A DNA stretch of 64,000 nt from JBKBUF01 sp046290815 (GTDB lineage Bacteria; Bacteroidota; Bacteroidia; Cytophagales; Cytophagaceae), in contig JBKBUF010000026.1 of the NCBI GenBank assembly GCA_046290815.1, positions 4,242-68,241 on the forward strand, written 5' to 3'. The notes under the pieces are model-generated. The model did no database searches, had not been told where the DNA came from, and worked only from the letters and a program-made list of their open reading frames with translations. The position numbers and the translations under genes were made by a program. Shown piece by piece: positions 27,594 to 35,900 of the stretch. Positions within the stretch are counted from its first letter, which is position 1. The number at the start of each line of letters is the position of its first letter.

Positions 27594-27757
27594 ACAACAC
27601 AACCTTTATTTATCCTAAAACTGATGGCCAAAAAAATTGGTTTGATTCGTTGTATATTATTTATAAAGTTAAGAATTATATAATTATCAAAGTATCAGCG
27701 AACCATTAAGAAATGGCATAAGTTGCAATTAATATAGGTAAGAAAAAAAGGAAGGGT

Positions 27758-29545
27758 ATGAGAAAAATAAAGCTTATGTTACTGGCCGTGCCTGCGGTTT
27801 TAATTGCAAGCCAGGCCAATGCTCAGGAAGTAACTTCATCAGTATTTACGTTTTCCCCACAATTTTTCTTTAGCGTGCTGGCCGGTATATTACTGGCAGC
27901 AGGATTTCAATTGGTATTGACATTATTGTCAACAGCATCCGGAATTTCGGCAATTGGAAATGTAGAAAAGATGAGAGAAAACAAGTCAGAAGATGAAGAG
28001 AAAAAAACAGACTCAAACACAACTACAGTAAATAAAAGAGACAGACACGGATACTATGTAACCACTTATCAAAATAAGGATGAAGACAAAGATAAAAACG
28101 AAACTCCGCTTGGGGTAAAAATATCATCCGGAGTAGGTATATGGACATTGGTAACATATAGTGTATCTGTATTCTTTGCCAGTTTTGTTGCGGTGCGTCT
28201 AAGTCTGATTCCTGATAATACAATAGGATTAATTCTTGGTCTTGTAATTTGGGCAGGCTTTACTTTATTGGCAATGTATGCAGAAATGAAATCTATAAAC
28301 GCTTTCATGAGCGGATTGATTAACATGGCTTCAAAGGGATTCAAAGCAGGTGTAGATGCAGTTAGCAAAATGTTTGAGACAAGTCCTGAAACTCAAATGG
28401 CAAAAGTGGCAGAAAACACCATTGATGCGGTTAAAAACAAGTTATTCAGAGAATTTGATACAAGAGAGCTTTCAAGACAGGTAGATAGTTATATTGAAAA
28501 GCTTAAACCACGGGAACTAAACTATGATCAGATAAAAAATGACCTGAAAGGTATTCTGAATGATATAGAAATTCAGGAAAAAACAGAAATGACTGACAAA
28601 GGAATTATTTCAAGATCATTCCTGAATGTTGTTGAAAGCCATCCGGCGATTACGAGATCGCAGGCCAAAAAACTAAAACAGTTATATAAGGAAGTAAGCA
28701 ACATTTCCTCTTCTGATGATTTGCTTAAAGCAGCAGAAAGTTATGTTCCCGGAGCATTTCGAGATCAGCTTGGTGCATATCTGAAAGCTACCGGCAAAGA
28801 AGAACTGAATCCGGAAAATCTTAAGAAAGATCTCGAAAAAATGATGAGAGACCCGATGAGTTCAAAGGAAATTCTTAAGAACAAAATCAGAGCTTTGGAT
28901 AAAAGAGCGGTGGTGTCTGCCCTTGCAGAAAGACAGGATATGTCAAGACAGGAAGCTGAAAAAGTGGTAGGATATGTAGAGACAGCATTTAATACGGTTG
29001 CAGGAACGCTTGGAATGATGAAAGAAGAGTCAGGCAATATGGCTTCTGATACAAGCAATGCAGTTTCTGATACAACAGCAAAAATTTCAAATGCATTGAA
29101 TCCATCTGTTATTGGTGAGAAACTTGAAAGCAGGATCAGAACATATTTCGATTCTCTTGAAAGGGATGAGCTGAATTATGACAGACTGAAAATGGATTTT
29201 GAAACGATTCTGAACGATCCGTCTGTGACCTTTGAGGTTTTGAAAAACAGATTCAGCAGCTTCGACAGAGAAACTTTAATTGCTCTTTTAAGCTCTAGCG
29301 ATAACATTACAAGAGAAGATGCAGAAAGAATTGTAATGAAAGTAGAAGAAGCAAAGAACAATGTTTTGAGAAAAGCTGAGGATCTTGAAATGAGAGCCAG
29401 ACAAGCAGTGGAAGACACCAAGAGAAGAACACTTTACGAAGCAGAAAAAGTGAGAAAAACGGCGGCTTCTGCTGCATGGTGGGCTGTAGCAACCATTGTA
29501 ATTTCCGGTTTTGCTTCAGCGCTTGGCGGTATGCTGGCAATGTAA
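27758..29545 (+). CDS. Membrane protein with three helical ELNYDxxKxDL repeats
   Basis: A 595-residue protein. Signal peptide 1-22 (ASQANAQ); membrane helices at about 34-58, 127-148, 153-175 and 572-594; a charged linker 70-115. Three copies of an 80-residue helical module lie at about 237-312, 335-415 and 454-537. Each carries (E/K)ELN(Y/P)xxxxK(N/K/M)D(L/F)xxIL/MxDP, then a ...DRxxLxALLxxxDxxxRxxAExxV line that is strongest in copies 2 and 3. I recall similar modules from uncharacterised cyanobacterial membrane proteins, but the resemblance needs an HMM check. No enzyme motif. A membrane-bound scaffold or stress protein is possible. Confidence 0.75.
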   Translation: MRKIKLMLLAVPAVLIASQANAQEVTSSVFTFSPQFFFSVLAGILLAAGFQLVLTLLSTASGISAIGNVEKMRENKSEDEEKKTDSNTTTVNKRDRHGYYVTTYQNKDEDKDKNETPLGVKISSGVGIWTLVTYSVSVFFASFVAVRLSLIPDNTIGLILGLVIWAGFTLLAMYAEMKSINAFMSGLINMASKGFKAGVDAVSKMFETSPETQMAKVAENTIDAVKNKLFREFDTRELSRQVDSYIEKLKPRELNYDQIKNDLKGILNDIEIQEKTEMTDKGIISRSFLNVVESHPAITRSQAKKLKQLYKEVSNISSSDDLLKAAESYVPGAFRDQLGAYLKATGKEELNPENLKKDLEKMMRDPMSSKEILKNKIRALDKRAVVSALAERQDMSRQEAEKVVGYVETAFNTVAGTLGMMKEESGNMASDTSNAVSDTTAKISNALNPSVIGEKLESRIRTYFDSLERDELNYDRLKMDFETILNDPSVTFEVLKNRFSSFDRETLIALLSSSDNITREDAERIVMKVEEAKNNVLRKAEDLEMRARQAVEDTKRRTLYEAEKVRKTAASAAWWAVATIVISGFASALGGMLAM

Positions 29546-29557
29546 TTATTATAAAAA

Positions 29558-29588
29558 ATAAAGGCTGTCAGATTCTGGCAGCCTTTTA
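29558..29588. terminator. Bidirectional terminator between convergent genes
   Basis: AAAGGCTG (29560-29567) pairs with CAGCCTTT (29579-29586), flanked by A-rich and T-rich runs. It lies between the repeat membrane protein and the AI-2E permease. Confidence 0.7.
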
Positions 29589-30644
29589 TTATTCAATTTT
29601 TTCACCTCTGCTTTCAGGATCTGCAATTAAATATCCTATGGGTTTTAATCCTTCAACATTATCAAATAACACTTTAGCCATACCCAAAAGAGGTATAAAC
29701 AGAATCATCCCTGCCAACCCCCAAAGGTACCCTCCTATGAAAATCACAATAAGTATAAACAGCGGATTAATCTTAATACTTGAACCCAATATTTTAGGTG
29801 TCAGAAAGTAGTTTTCTAAAAGTTGAGTAAAGGTAAACATCCCCATAATAGCAAATATCGGCCAGGTTGATTCTTCTGTCAGTATAGCCATAAGCAATGG
29901 TAGTCCTGCCCCGATAATTACGCCGATGTATGGTATCAAATCGAGTAATCCTGAAAGCACTCCGAAAAATATGGCATTTTCGATGCCAATAATCATTAAA
30001 CCTGTCGAGTGAAGTACAGCTAATATACCTATGATAAGGAACCTTCCTCCAAGGTATTGATAACTTACCTTTACCACATTTCTGCAGATATGTGCTGCTT
30101 TTTCATTGTCCGAAGAAAGTCTAAGGATAAAATTAAAAAATATTGTACGATAGTAAAGTAGCAGAAAGACATATACCATCACTACTATTACACCAATGAT
30201 TCCTCCTACTGTACCCAGAACAAGCCCTGATGCGTAACTAAACAGTGTACTGCTATACTCCTGAATAAGACTACCTGCATTATCAACATATTGTGAAAGG
30301 TCCAGCCTTAAAGTTTCATTGAAAAATGTTTTAACTGCTTGTAACCTTCCCTTTAACTGCTCCTCTTTTTCCGGAAGAGTATTGGCAAAGTTTACAATCT
30401 GTACAGCAAAGAAAAAAATAAAAGCCCCAAGTAAAACAAATAACCCTATTATGCATAATACGGAAGCCCAAATTCTGCTAAGTCCAAACTTTTCAAGCTT
30501 ATGAGCGACAGGATAAGACAGGGTTGCAAAAAAAATTCCCAAACTTAGAGGTATGAGGAGATTTTTCGCATAGTATAATCCGCCAAAAAAAAGAAAAAGA
30601 AAGGCTAGAATGTAGGTATAATATCTTAGTTTATCTTCCCTCAT
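29589..30644 (-). CDS. AI-2E/PerM family permease
   Basis: A 351-residue polytopic protein of the AI-2E transporter/PerM family: N-terminal helix pairs, a central soluble segment (about 90-140), then GGRFLIIGILAVLHSTGLMIIG, DLIPYIGVIIGAGLPLLMAI and QLLENYFLTPKILGSSIKINPL, all family landmarks. Despite the name, many members move ions or have unknown substrates. Last gene of a leftward run with two small genes upstream (49 and 11 nt gaps). Confidence 0.92.
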   Translation of the reverse strand: MREDKLRYYTYILAFLFLFFGGLYYAKNLLIPLSLGIFFATLSYPVAHKLEKFGLSRIWASVLCIIGLFVLLGAFIFFFAVQIVNFANTLPEKEEQLKGRLQAVKTFFNETLRLDLSQYVDNAGSLIQEYSSTLFSYASGLVLGTVGGIIGVIVVMVYVFLLLYYRTIFFNFILRLSSDNEKAAHICRNVVKVSYQYLGGRFLIIGILAVLHSTGLMIIGIENAIFFGVLSGLLDLIPYIGVIIGAGLPLLMAILTEESTWPIFAIMGMFTFTQLLENYFLTPKILGSSIKINPLFILIVIFIGGYLWGLAGMILFIPLLGMAKVLFDNVEGLKPIGYLIADPESRGEKIE

Positions 30645-30693
30645 AATTCAGGATAAATAAAATTAACAGGGAAGACAAACTATTGTTTGAGAA

Positions 30694-30897
30694 TTATCTG
30701 CCTCTTGCCTTATCTATATCTATTTTATCCGTAAGTTTTCCGTGGTCCTCTTCTGAAGAGTTTGATTTCTTCTCAAGATATTCACCACCCTCACTTTCAA
30801 AATGCTCTTTACTACCCCCACTCTGGTACGAAGCAGGGTGTTTCTTCTGCTGCTCCTTTACTTTTCTGTCCGGATTTGATCTTTCTCCTGTTCTCAT
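30694..30897 (-). CDS. Short hydrophilic disordered-looking protein
   Basis: A 67-residue protein rich in Lys, Glu, Ser and Gly (RTGERSNPDRKVKEQQKKH near the start, EEDHGKLTDKIDIDKARGR at the end), with no hydrophobic segment. The composition resembles stress-type disordered proteins. It lies 11 nt from the lipoprotein and 49 nt from the AI-2E permease on the same strand, which supports it being real. Function unknown. Confidence 0.55.
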   Translation of the reverse strand: MRTGERSNPDRKVKEQQKKHPASYQSGGSKEHFESEGGEYLEKKSNSSEEDHGKLTDKIDIDKARGR

Positions 30898-30908
30898 AAC
30901 ATATCACT

Positions 30909-31145
30909 TTAAATGTTTTCTGCGGAATCTCTGTAAGCTTTGGCAGACTCTTCCAGCATTTGGGCATCGTTTAATAACCTTTCTGCTTCTCTTTTTAATG
31001 AATCAGCCTGAATTTCTTTTCTGTAAGCCTGGTTGGTAAATTCATTTTTTTGAATTGCTTCACGTTTTTGCTCAACAGATTTTTCCCTGTTACAGGCACT
31101 GGTTAAAATAACCCCTAAAAACAACAGACCCAATAAACTCTTCAT
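30909..31145 (-). CDS. Small coiled-coil lipoprotein
   Basis: Starting at the ATG at 31145 gives 78 residues, MKSLLGLLFLGVILTSACN, with lipobox LTSAC (Cys18). The mature part is a charged helix (AIQKNEFTNQAYRKEIQADS, then DAQMLEESAKAY), so likely a coiled-coil outer-membrane lipoprotein. Another start lies two codons upstream. First gene of the short leftward run ending in the AI-2E permease. Confidence 0.65.
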   Translation of the reverse strand: MKSLLGLLFLGVILTSACNREKSVEQKREAIQKNEFTNQAYRKEIQADSLKREAERLLNDAQMLEESAKAYRDSAENI

Positions 31146-31313
31146 CGCCATTTACAATTTCAACACTCCAATAAAGTAACTGGTGAACCTGCCTGCTGGT
31201 TCACATAAATGATAATCAAACAATTCTTACTACACACCGGTTAAATAAAAAGACATCTTAAGCAATCAGGATATTCTGATTCTGATCGAACCTCATAATT
31301 AAATACATACAGA

Positions 31314-32054
31314 ATGTTTCGTGAAGAGGAAAACAAAATTTTAGCACATGACTTTTATCGTGATGCCCTTAATCTGATCCAGGAAAATCAACTTGAAATA
31401 CTTATTGGAGGTGGCTTTGCCCTTAAACATCATACAGGAATAAATCGACAGACCAAAGACCTTGATCTTTTCTGCAAACCTGGTGACATGCTTAAAATTT
31501 TGAAGGTCCTTTCATTCAACGGGTATAAAACAGAAATAACTGATGCACGCTGGATAGCCAAAGCATTTAAGGACAATCATTTTATCGATCTTATTTTTAA
31601 TACGGTTAATAACCTCTGCCCGGTAGATGAGTCCTGGTTTCAGTATTCACAGGAAGGAGAATTGTATGGCAAGTCTACACGGTACATTTCTGCTGAAGAA
31701 TTACTTTGGTGTAAAATTTATATTCAATCAAGGGATCATTATGACGGGGCTGATGTAAATCATATAATTCTGAGAAAAGGTAAAGTCCTTGACTGGAAAA
31801 GAATTTTGGGAAGGCTTGATCAACACTGGCACTTGTTGCTTGGGCAGCTTTTAAATTTTCAGTTTATCTACCCGTCAGAAAGAGATGTGGTTCCGCGTTG
31901 GCTTTTTGATGACCTTCTTGAAAGGGCTAAAGAACAATTTGATTTGCCGGCACCTATAGACAAAATCTGCAGAGGACCGCTGGTGGAACATACACATTAC
32001 AATGTCGATATCATGGAATGGGGGTTCAAGATTATTACCACAAAAAAACTGTAA
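31314..32054 (+). CDS. Nucleotidyltransferase-fold protein
   Basis: A 246-residue protein with a pol-beta/MNT-type signature: GGGFAL (32-37), HHTGINRQTKDLDLF with Asp49 and Asp51 as metal ligands, and a third acidic strand in FIDLIF. This resembles minimal nucleotidyltransferases that modify small molecules, RNA or proteins; the target is unknown. Its stop is 1 nt before the start of a metallophosphoesterase, so the two are translationally linked. C-terminal half (about 125-246) is helical and not recognised. Confidence 0.8.
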   Translation: MFREEENKILAHDFYRDALNLIQENQLEILIGGGFALKHHTGINRQTKDLDLFCKPGDMLKILKVLSFNGYKTEITDARWIAKAFKDNHFIDLIFNTVNNLCPVDESWFQYSQEGELYGKSTRYISAEELLWCKIYIQSRDHYDGADVNHIILRKGKVLDWKRILGRLDQHWHLLLGQLLNFQFIYPSERDVVPRWLFDDLLERAKEQFDLPAPIDKICRGPLVEHTHYNVDIMEWGFKIITTKKL

Positions 32055-32055
32055 C

Positions 32056-32781
32056 ATGACTGAAAAGGTAAGAATTGCAGCCGTGGGTGATATACACGTA
32101 AGAGAAGGTGACAAAGGAAAGTGGACCGATTTTTTTAAAAAAGTTTCTTCAGAAGCCGATCTGTTACTACTATGCGGTGACCTAACCGACACAGGTCATA
32201 AATCCGAAGCCGATGTATTGGCAAAAGAACTAAAAGCATGCAGTATACCGGTAGTTGCCGTACTAGGAAATCATGATTATGAAGCCGGAGAACATGATCT
32301 TATAAAGAAGACAATTTCAAGTGACAAAACTACTGTACTCGATGGTGATTCAGTCATTATCGGGAATATAGGTATTGCAGGTGTAAAAGGATTCGGGGGT
32401 GGCTTTGACACACATATGCTACCAATGTGGGGAGAAAAGATGAATAAAGATTTTGTTCAGGAAGCAGTCAACCAGGCACTAAGCCTTGAAAGGGCACTGA
32501 TAAGAATAGATAAGGAAAACCTGAAAAAAATCGTAATTCTTCATTACAGTCCTATAAAAGAAACAGTTATCGGGGAGCCGGAACCTATTTTCCCTTTCAT
32601 GGGATCATCCAGACTAGCAGAACCAATCAACAGGCGGGACATAGATGCCGTGTTCCATGGTCATGCACACAAAGGAACCATTGAAGGAAAAACTTCAAAA
32701 GGTATAAAGGTATACAATGTTTCGCTGCCTTTGCTTCTACACAAAGGGCATGAGGGTGGATATTTTATCATTGAAGTTTAA
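32056..32781 (+). CDS. Calcineurin-like metallophosphoesterase
   Basis: The ATG at 32056 gives 241 residues. Metal-site motifs in order: GDIH (Asp11, His13), GDLTD (41-45), GNHDYE (71-76), HYSPIK, and GHAHKG near 215. A complete two-metal phosphoesterase site. Paired with the nucleotidyltransferase gene at a 1-nt gap, which suggests one adds and the other removes or processes a nucleotide (inference). Followed by a bidirectional terminator. Confidence 0.88.
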   Translation: MTEKVRIAAVGDIHVREGDKGKWTDFFKKVSSEADLLLLCGDLTDTGHKSEADVLAKELKACSIPVVAVLGNHDYEAGEHDLIKKTISSDKTTVLDGDSVIIGNIGIAGVKGFGGGFDTHMLPMWGEKMNKDFVQEAVNQALSLERALIRIDKENLKKIVILHYSPIKETVIGEPEPIFPFMGSSRLAEPINRRDIDAVFHGHAHKGTIEGKTSKGIKVYNVSLPLLLHKGHEGGYFIIEV

Positions 32782-32785
32782 ACAT

Positions 32786-32823
32786 AAAAAAAGAGGCTAT
32801 TGAATAAATAGCCTCTTTTTTTA
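32786..32823. terminator. Bidirectional terminator
   Basis: A run AAAAAGAGGCTAT (about 32787-32800) pairs with ATAGCCTCTTTTT (about 32808-32820) around a short loop, between the rightward phosphoesterase and the leftward zinc-ribbon gene. A and T runs lie on both sides. Confidence 0.8.
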
Positions 32824-33015
32824 TAGATTCCTCATCGCCTGAGGTCTTACATCTTTGATATCATTAGTTTGGCAAACCTTTGACTTCATCCATTTGGGAT
32901 GAGTCATACCTCTGTGCTCATGTTTCAGAGCCATTCCCCAGTCCTTGTTGTCATACTCTTCTCCACAAACTGGGCAAACATTTGCCTTTGGTTCTCTAAC
33001 TGCTTTAATATACAT
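32821..33015 (-). CDS. Small zinc-ribbon-like protein
   Basis: A 64-residue protein with CPVC (Cys14, Cys17), a His-rich centre (KHEHRGMTHP) and Cys48, enough for one zinc site. No membrane segment. Convergent with the phosphoesterase across a terminator. Function unknown; a short nucleic-acid or protein-binding zinc domain is plausible. Confidence 0.6.
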   Translation of the reverse strand: MYIKAVREPKANVCPVCGEEYDNKDWGMALKHEHRGMTHPKWMKSKVCQTNDIKDVRPQAMRNL

Positions 33016-33111
33016 ATCCTAAGTATTTAAGTTTTCAAATTTGCAGTCCATTCTTCTTTACTTTCCCTCCCTTACAGAACCTAATTTACAAAAAGAATAG
33101 TTCGGAAAAAG

Positions 33112-33171
33112 AAACAGGAACGGTTTTTTTTGCCAATACGTACCTAAGCAAAAATAGTTCCGTTCCTGTTT
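33112..33171 (-). terminator. Extended hairpin after gap
   Basis: AAACAGGAACGG (33112-33123) pairs exactly with CCGTTCCTGTTT (33160-33171), and an inner TTTTTGC/GCAAAAA pairing lengthens the stem. It lies just past the stop of the leftward gap gene and is probably its terminator. The stem is unusually long. Confidence 0.6.
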
Positions 33172-33181
33172 TTCCCGCTAA

Positions 33182-34216
33182 TTATATAGCGGCCATTTCA
33201 TTTTGTTGCTGGCTTCTTTTGATACGGGCCATTCTTTCAGCGGCTTTTATCAGCTGATTGGCATAACCCCACTCATTGTCATACCATGCTAGTATTTTTA
33301 CAAGATCTCCGTCAACCACCTGAGTCATCGCAAGATCCACAACAGAAGCTCTCGGATCCATAATAATGTCAGATGAAACGATAGGCTCCACGTTTACTCC
33401 AAGGATTCCTACATATCTGTCGCTTCCTGCTTCCTGGCTGAAAATGTTATTAATTTCCTCCACTGAAGTAGGTCTTTCGGTTAAAATAGTAATGTCGGCA
33501 ATTGAACCTGTAGGAACCGGCCCTCTGATCGCAAGTCCGTTCACTCTGTTTTGTAATTGAGGAAGCACTTTGGTAGTTGCGGCTGAAGCTCCTGTAGTAG
33601 TAGGGATAAAGTTTAAGGCAGCAGCTCTACCTGCTCTCATATCTTTACCCGGCTCATCTACCAATGACTGGCTGGCAGTATAAGCATGAAGCGTAGTCAT
33701 TAAAGATTTTCTTACTCCTATTCTTCTTGAAAGAACCTCAAGCACAGGAGCAATGGCATTGGTAGTGCAGCTTGCACATGAAACTATAGTTTCATTTGGA
33801 TTTTCAATTTCATTAACCCCCGGAACAATTGTAGGAACATCTTCAGATTTTGAAGGTGCAGAAAGAATTACTCTCTGTGCTCCTGCCCTTAAATGCTTTT
33901 CCAGCTCTTGTCGTCTGGTAAACTTACCGGTACACTCTAGCACAAGCTCGATACCCATTTGTCCCCAAGGAAGTCTTTCTGCATCCGGCTCATTAAATAC
34001 TCGGATAGTTCTTCCATTCACATAAAGGTTAAATTCATCGAAAGATACCCTGTTTTGCATTTTGCCATACACTGTGTCGAAGTTCAACAAGTACGCCAGG
34101 TGATATGGAGGCACTAAATCATTTACTGCCACCAGTTCCAATTCAGGATTTTGAATTAGCATTTTCAGAGAAGCTCTTCCAATTCTTCCCAATCCGTTGA
34201 TTGCTATCTTTGTCAT
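33182..34216 (-). CDS. gap: Glyceraldehyde-3-phosphate dehydrogenase
   Basis: A 344-residue GAPDH. The NAD-binding loop is INGLGRIGR (6-14), with AVNDL at 30-34 keeping the Asp that favours NAD. Catalytic Cys150 lies in SCASCTTNAIAP and His177 in LHAYTASQ. The end WYDNEWGYANQL is diagnostic. It interconverts glyceraldehyde-3-phosphate and 1,3-bisphosphoglycerate. The P-loop region reads SQSLVDEPGKDMRAGRAA rather than the usual T-Q-x-x-x-D-x-P-x-K-D-x-R-x-x-R form, a small variation. A second GAPDH elsewhere is possible, and whether this one is glycolytic or gluconeogenic cannot be told. Confidence 0.96.
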   Translation of the reverse strand: MTKIAINGLGRIGRASLKMLIQNPELELVAVNDLVPPYHLAYLLNFDTVYGKMQNRVSFDEFNLYVNGRTIRVFNEPDAERLPWGQMGIELVLECTGKFTRRQELEKHLRAGAQRVILSAPSKSEDVPTIVPGVNEIENPNETIVSCASCTTNAIAPVLEVLSRRIGVRKSLMTTLHAYTASQSLVDEPGKDMRAGRAAALNFIPTTTGASAATTKVLPQLQNRVNGLAIRGPVPTGSIADITILTERPTSVEEINNIFSQEAGSDRYVGILGVNVEPIVSSDIIMDPRASVVDLAMTQVVDGDLVKILAWYDNEWGYANQLIKAAERMARIKRSQQQNEMAAI

Positions 34217-34264
34217 AGTTAATAGTTTAGTTGATATTTATTTAGTTTTCAATTAATTGCAGTT

Positions 34265-34286
34265 CTTTTACTCATATAAGTAAAAG
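34265..34286. promoter_or_regulatory. 8-bp inverted repeat upstream of gap
   Basis: CTTTTACT (34265-34272) and AGTAAAAG (34279-34286) flank a 6-nt spacer in the gap 5' region, about 50 nt from the gap start. There is no T run on the minus side, so an operator or mRNA stem is likelier than a terminator. Unproven. Confidence 0.35.
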
Positions 34287-34354
34287 TGAAACTATTAACT
34301 TGAGTGGTTTGGAATTTGTTTGTCTGCAAACAAAAAAATCTTTCCAAAGGGAGA

Positions 34355-35311
34355 TTATTTCTTTTTCGGAGGAAAAAAATATTTCTGAAAGGATAAGTAA
34401 TATACAGGATAGAAGTGTAAATAAGATCGTCCAATAAACGGCTGCGCAATTCCTAAGTCAATTCTATTATTGGAATTTACAATAATCTGAATTGAAGGTC
34501 TGATTTCTGAATATTTATTCTCCTGCAGACTATTATAAGTGAAAGGTTCTACATGCTTGAACTGTTCGAAATCATACTCCTTTCCATTAACTACCATTTG
34601 TGCTCCCTGATAATGCCTGTTGATAAACTCAACATAAAAATTGACATTTATATCACTGTAATCTGAATAGGTAAAAGGAAAAATACGATATCCCATAGAG
34701 ATATTGTAGCTATACATATCTCCGGACCTAAAGGAAAGACCCAGATCCTGGTCTTTATACGGAAATGGGTAAGCATAGCCTGCAGTCAGAGAAACAGCGA
34801 ATTTTTTATACAGTTGCGTTATAATCATTCCTCCTCCCAGCCCTGAATTATCACCCATTAATACAGGTTCTGCTTCATCATGCGGAGCAAAGGACTTTGC
34901 CCCTTCACCATATATGGCAACTCGCAAATGTTTTTGTTGCCCATCCAGACTTACCAGCCTGTATCGAGCATATAGATTAAAACCTTCTATCAACAGAGGG
35001 TTTGGAGGATAGGCGGAGGTATGATGATTCAGAAAATGGCTTTGCAGATTAGATGGCAATTTCCTTGGATGGTGATTCGAAGCAGTGCCCGTAAACATGA
35101 CCGTAAGCTTCCCGGTCACTCCGTACATAAACCTCAAGGCGCCCCAATAACGAGTTCTGTGAGATGGAAGCTCCTTGTAATTTTCATAAAGAATTCTCAT
35201 ACCCGAAACTCCTTTAGGCATTGTGCTTGCCGGTTCTGTATGAGGAAATAGTTCCTGTGCAAGAACACAGGGACTTAATATTATAAAAAATATCAGCTTA
35301 AAAATTCTCAA
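34355..35311 (-). CDS. Outer-membrane beta-barrel-like protein (partner of HMA protein)
   Basis: A 318-residue protein. Signal peptide 1-19 (IILSPCVLAQ). Alternating aromatic strands and a terminal segment HFYPVYYLSFQKYFF fit an outer-membrane beta-barrel. No recognised family motif, but the upstream gene (14-nt overlap) is a secreted HMA-domain protein, so a role in metal handling is suggested (inference). Confidence 0.7.
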   Translation of the reverse strand: MRIFKLIFFIILSPCVLAQELFPHTEPASTMPKGVSGMRILYENYKELPSHRTRYWGALRFMYGVTGKLTVMFTGTASNHHPRKLPSNLQSHFLNHHTSAYPPNPLLIEGFNLYARYRLVSLDGQQKHLRVAIYGEGAKSFAPHDEAEPVLMGDNSGLGGGMIITQLYKKFAVSLTAGYAYPFPYKDQDLGLSFRSGDMYSYNISMGYRIFPFTYSDYSDINVNFYVEFINRHYQGAQMVVNGKEYDFEQFKHVEPFTYNSLQENKYSEIRPSIQIIVNSNNRIDLGIAQPFIGRSYLHFYPVYYLSFQKYFFPPKKK

Positions 35312-35843
35312 TTGTTACAAAATATAAGTCTTTACTTTTAATAGAAGACCTAAGCTTCTGAGACCATTTAGGATATTCCTTTCTGGAAAAAAAATTCTTA
35401 CCTAACAATTTCAAACGGATTTCACCATTAAGAATACGTTTATCAGAATCGATCAGCACAAATTTCTTTCCATCAAAATCAAATGTAGAATTTTCATCAA
35501 TACTCAAACTGTCGAAGTGACAATCTATATCAAGAAATCTCACAGAATAACCGGCATCTTTCACCTTTTGAGCAAGCATATTCAGGTCGGCAACCTTTCC
35601 TTCCTTAAGTAGAACCTTTGCTACATTTTCGTTGAGATCCATTTTGACCTCTTTGACAAATGACAAATTATTGAGTGATTTGTCTACTGTATTGGAACAT
35701 AAAGAACAGGTAAGCCCGTCGATACCTATCCATACCTGAGAAATTTGTGCATAGCTTTCGCCCGATAAAACAAAGCAAAGTAATATCAGCAGACACTTTG
35801 TCCAACGCCTGGCAAAAATCCTGATTTCATTTTTTGTCTGCAT
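35298..35843 (-). CDS. Secreted heavy-metal-associated (HMA) domain protein
   Basis: A 181-residue protein. An N-terminal hydrophobic signal (about 15-32, LLILLCFVLSGESYAQ) is followed by an HMA fold: VWIGIDGLTCSLCSNTVDKS with the CxxC metal site at Cys46 and Cys49, then the beta-alpha-beta pattern through AGYSVRFLDI. The C-terminal 75 residues are not recognised. Most HMA proteins are cytosolic chaperones or ATPase domains, so a secreted one is less common. It overlaps the downstream barrel gene by 14 nt and likely passes Cu or another soft metal in the periplasm (inference). Confidence 0.82.
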   Translation of the reverse strand: MQTKNEIRIFARRWTKCLLILLCFVLSGESYAQISQVWIGIDGLTCSLCSNTVDKSLNNLSFVKEVKMDLNENVAKVLLKEGKVADLNMLAQKVKDAGYSVRFLDIDCHFDSLSIDENSTFDFDGKKFVLIDSDKRILNGEIRLKLLGKNFFSRKEYPKWSQKLRSSIKSKDLYFVTIENF

Positions 35844-35900
35844 AAAAAATCACAGCATATGGCATGTGTCCTGATTAACGTTCCGAAATTTCAAATCTTA

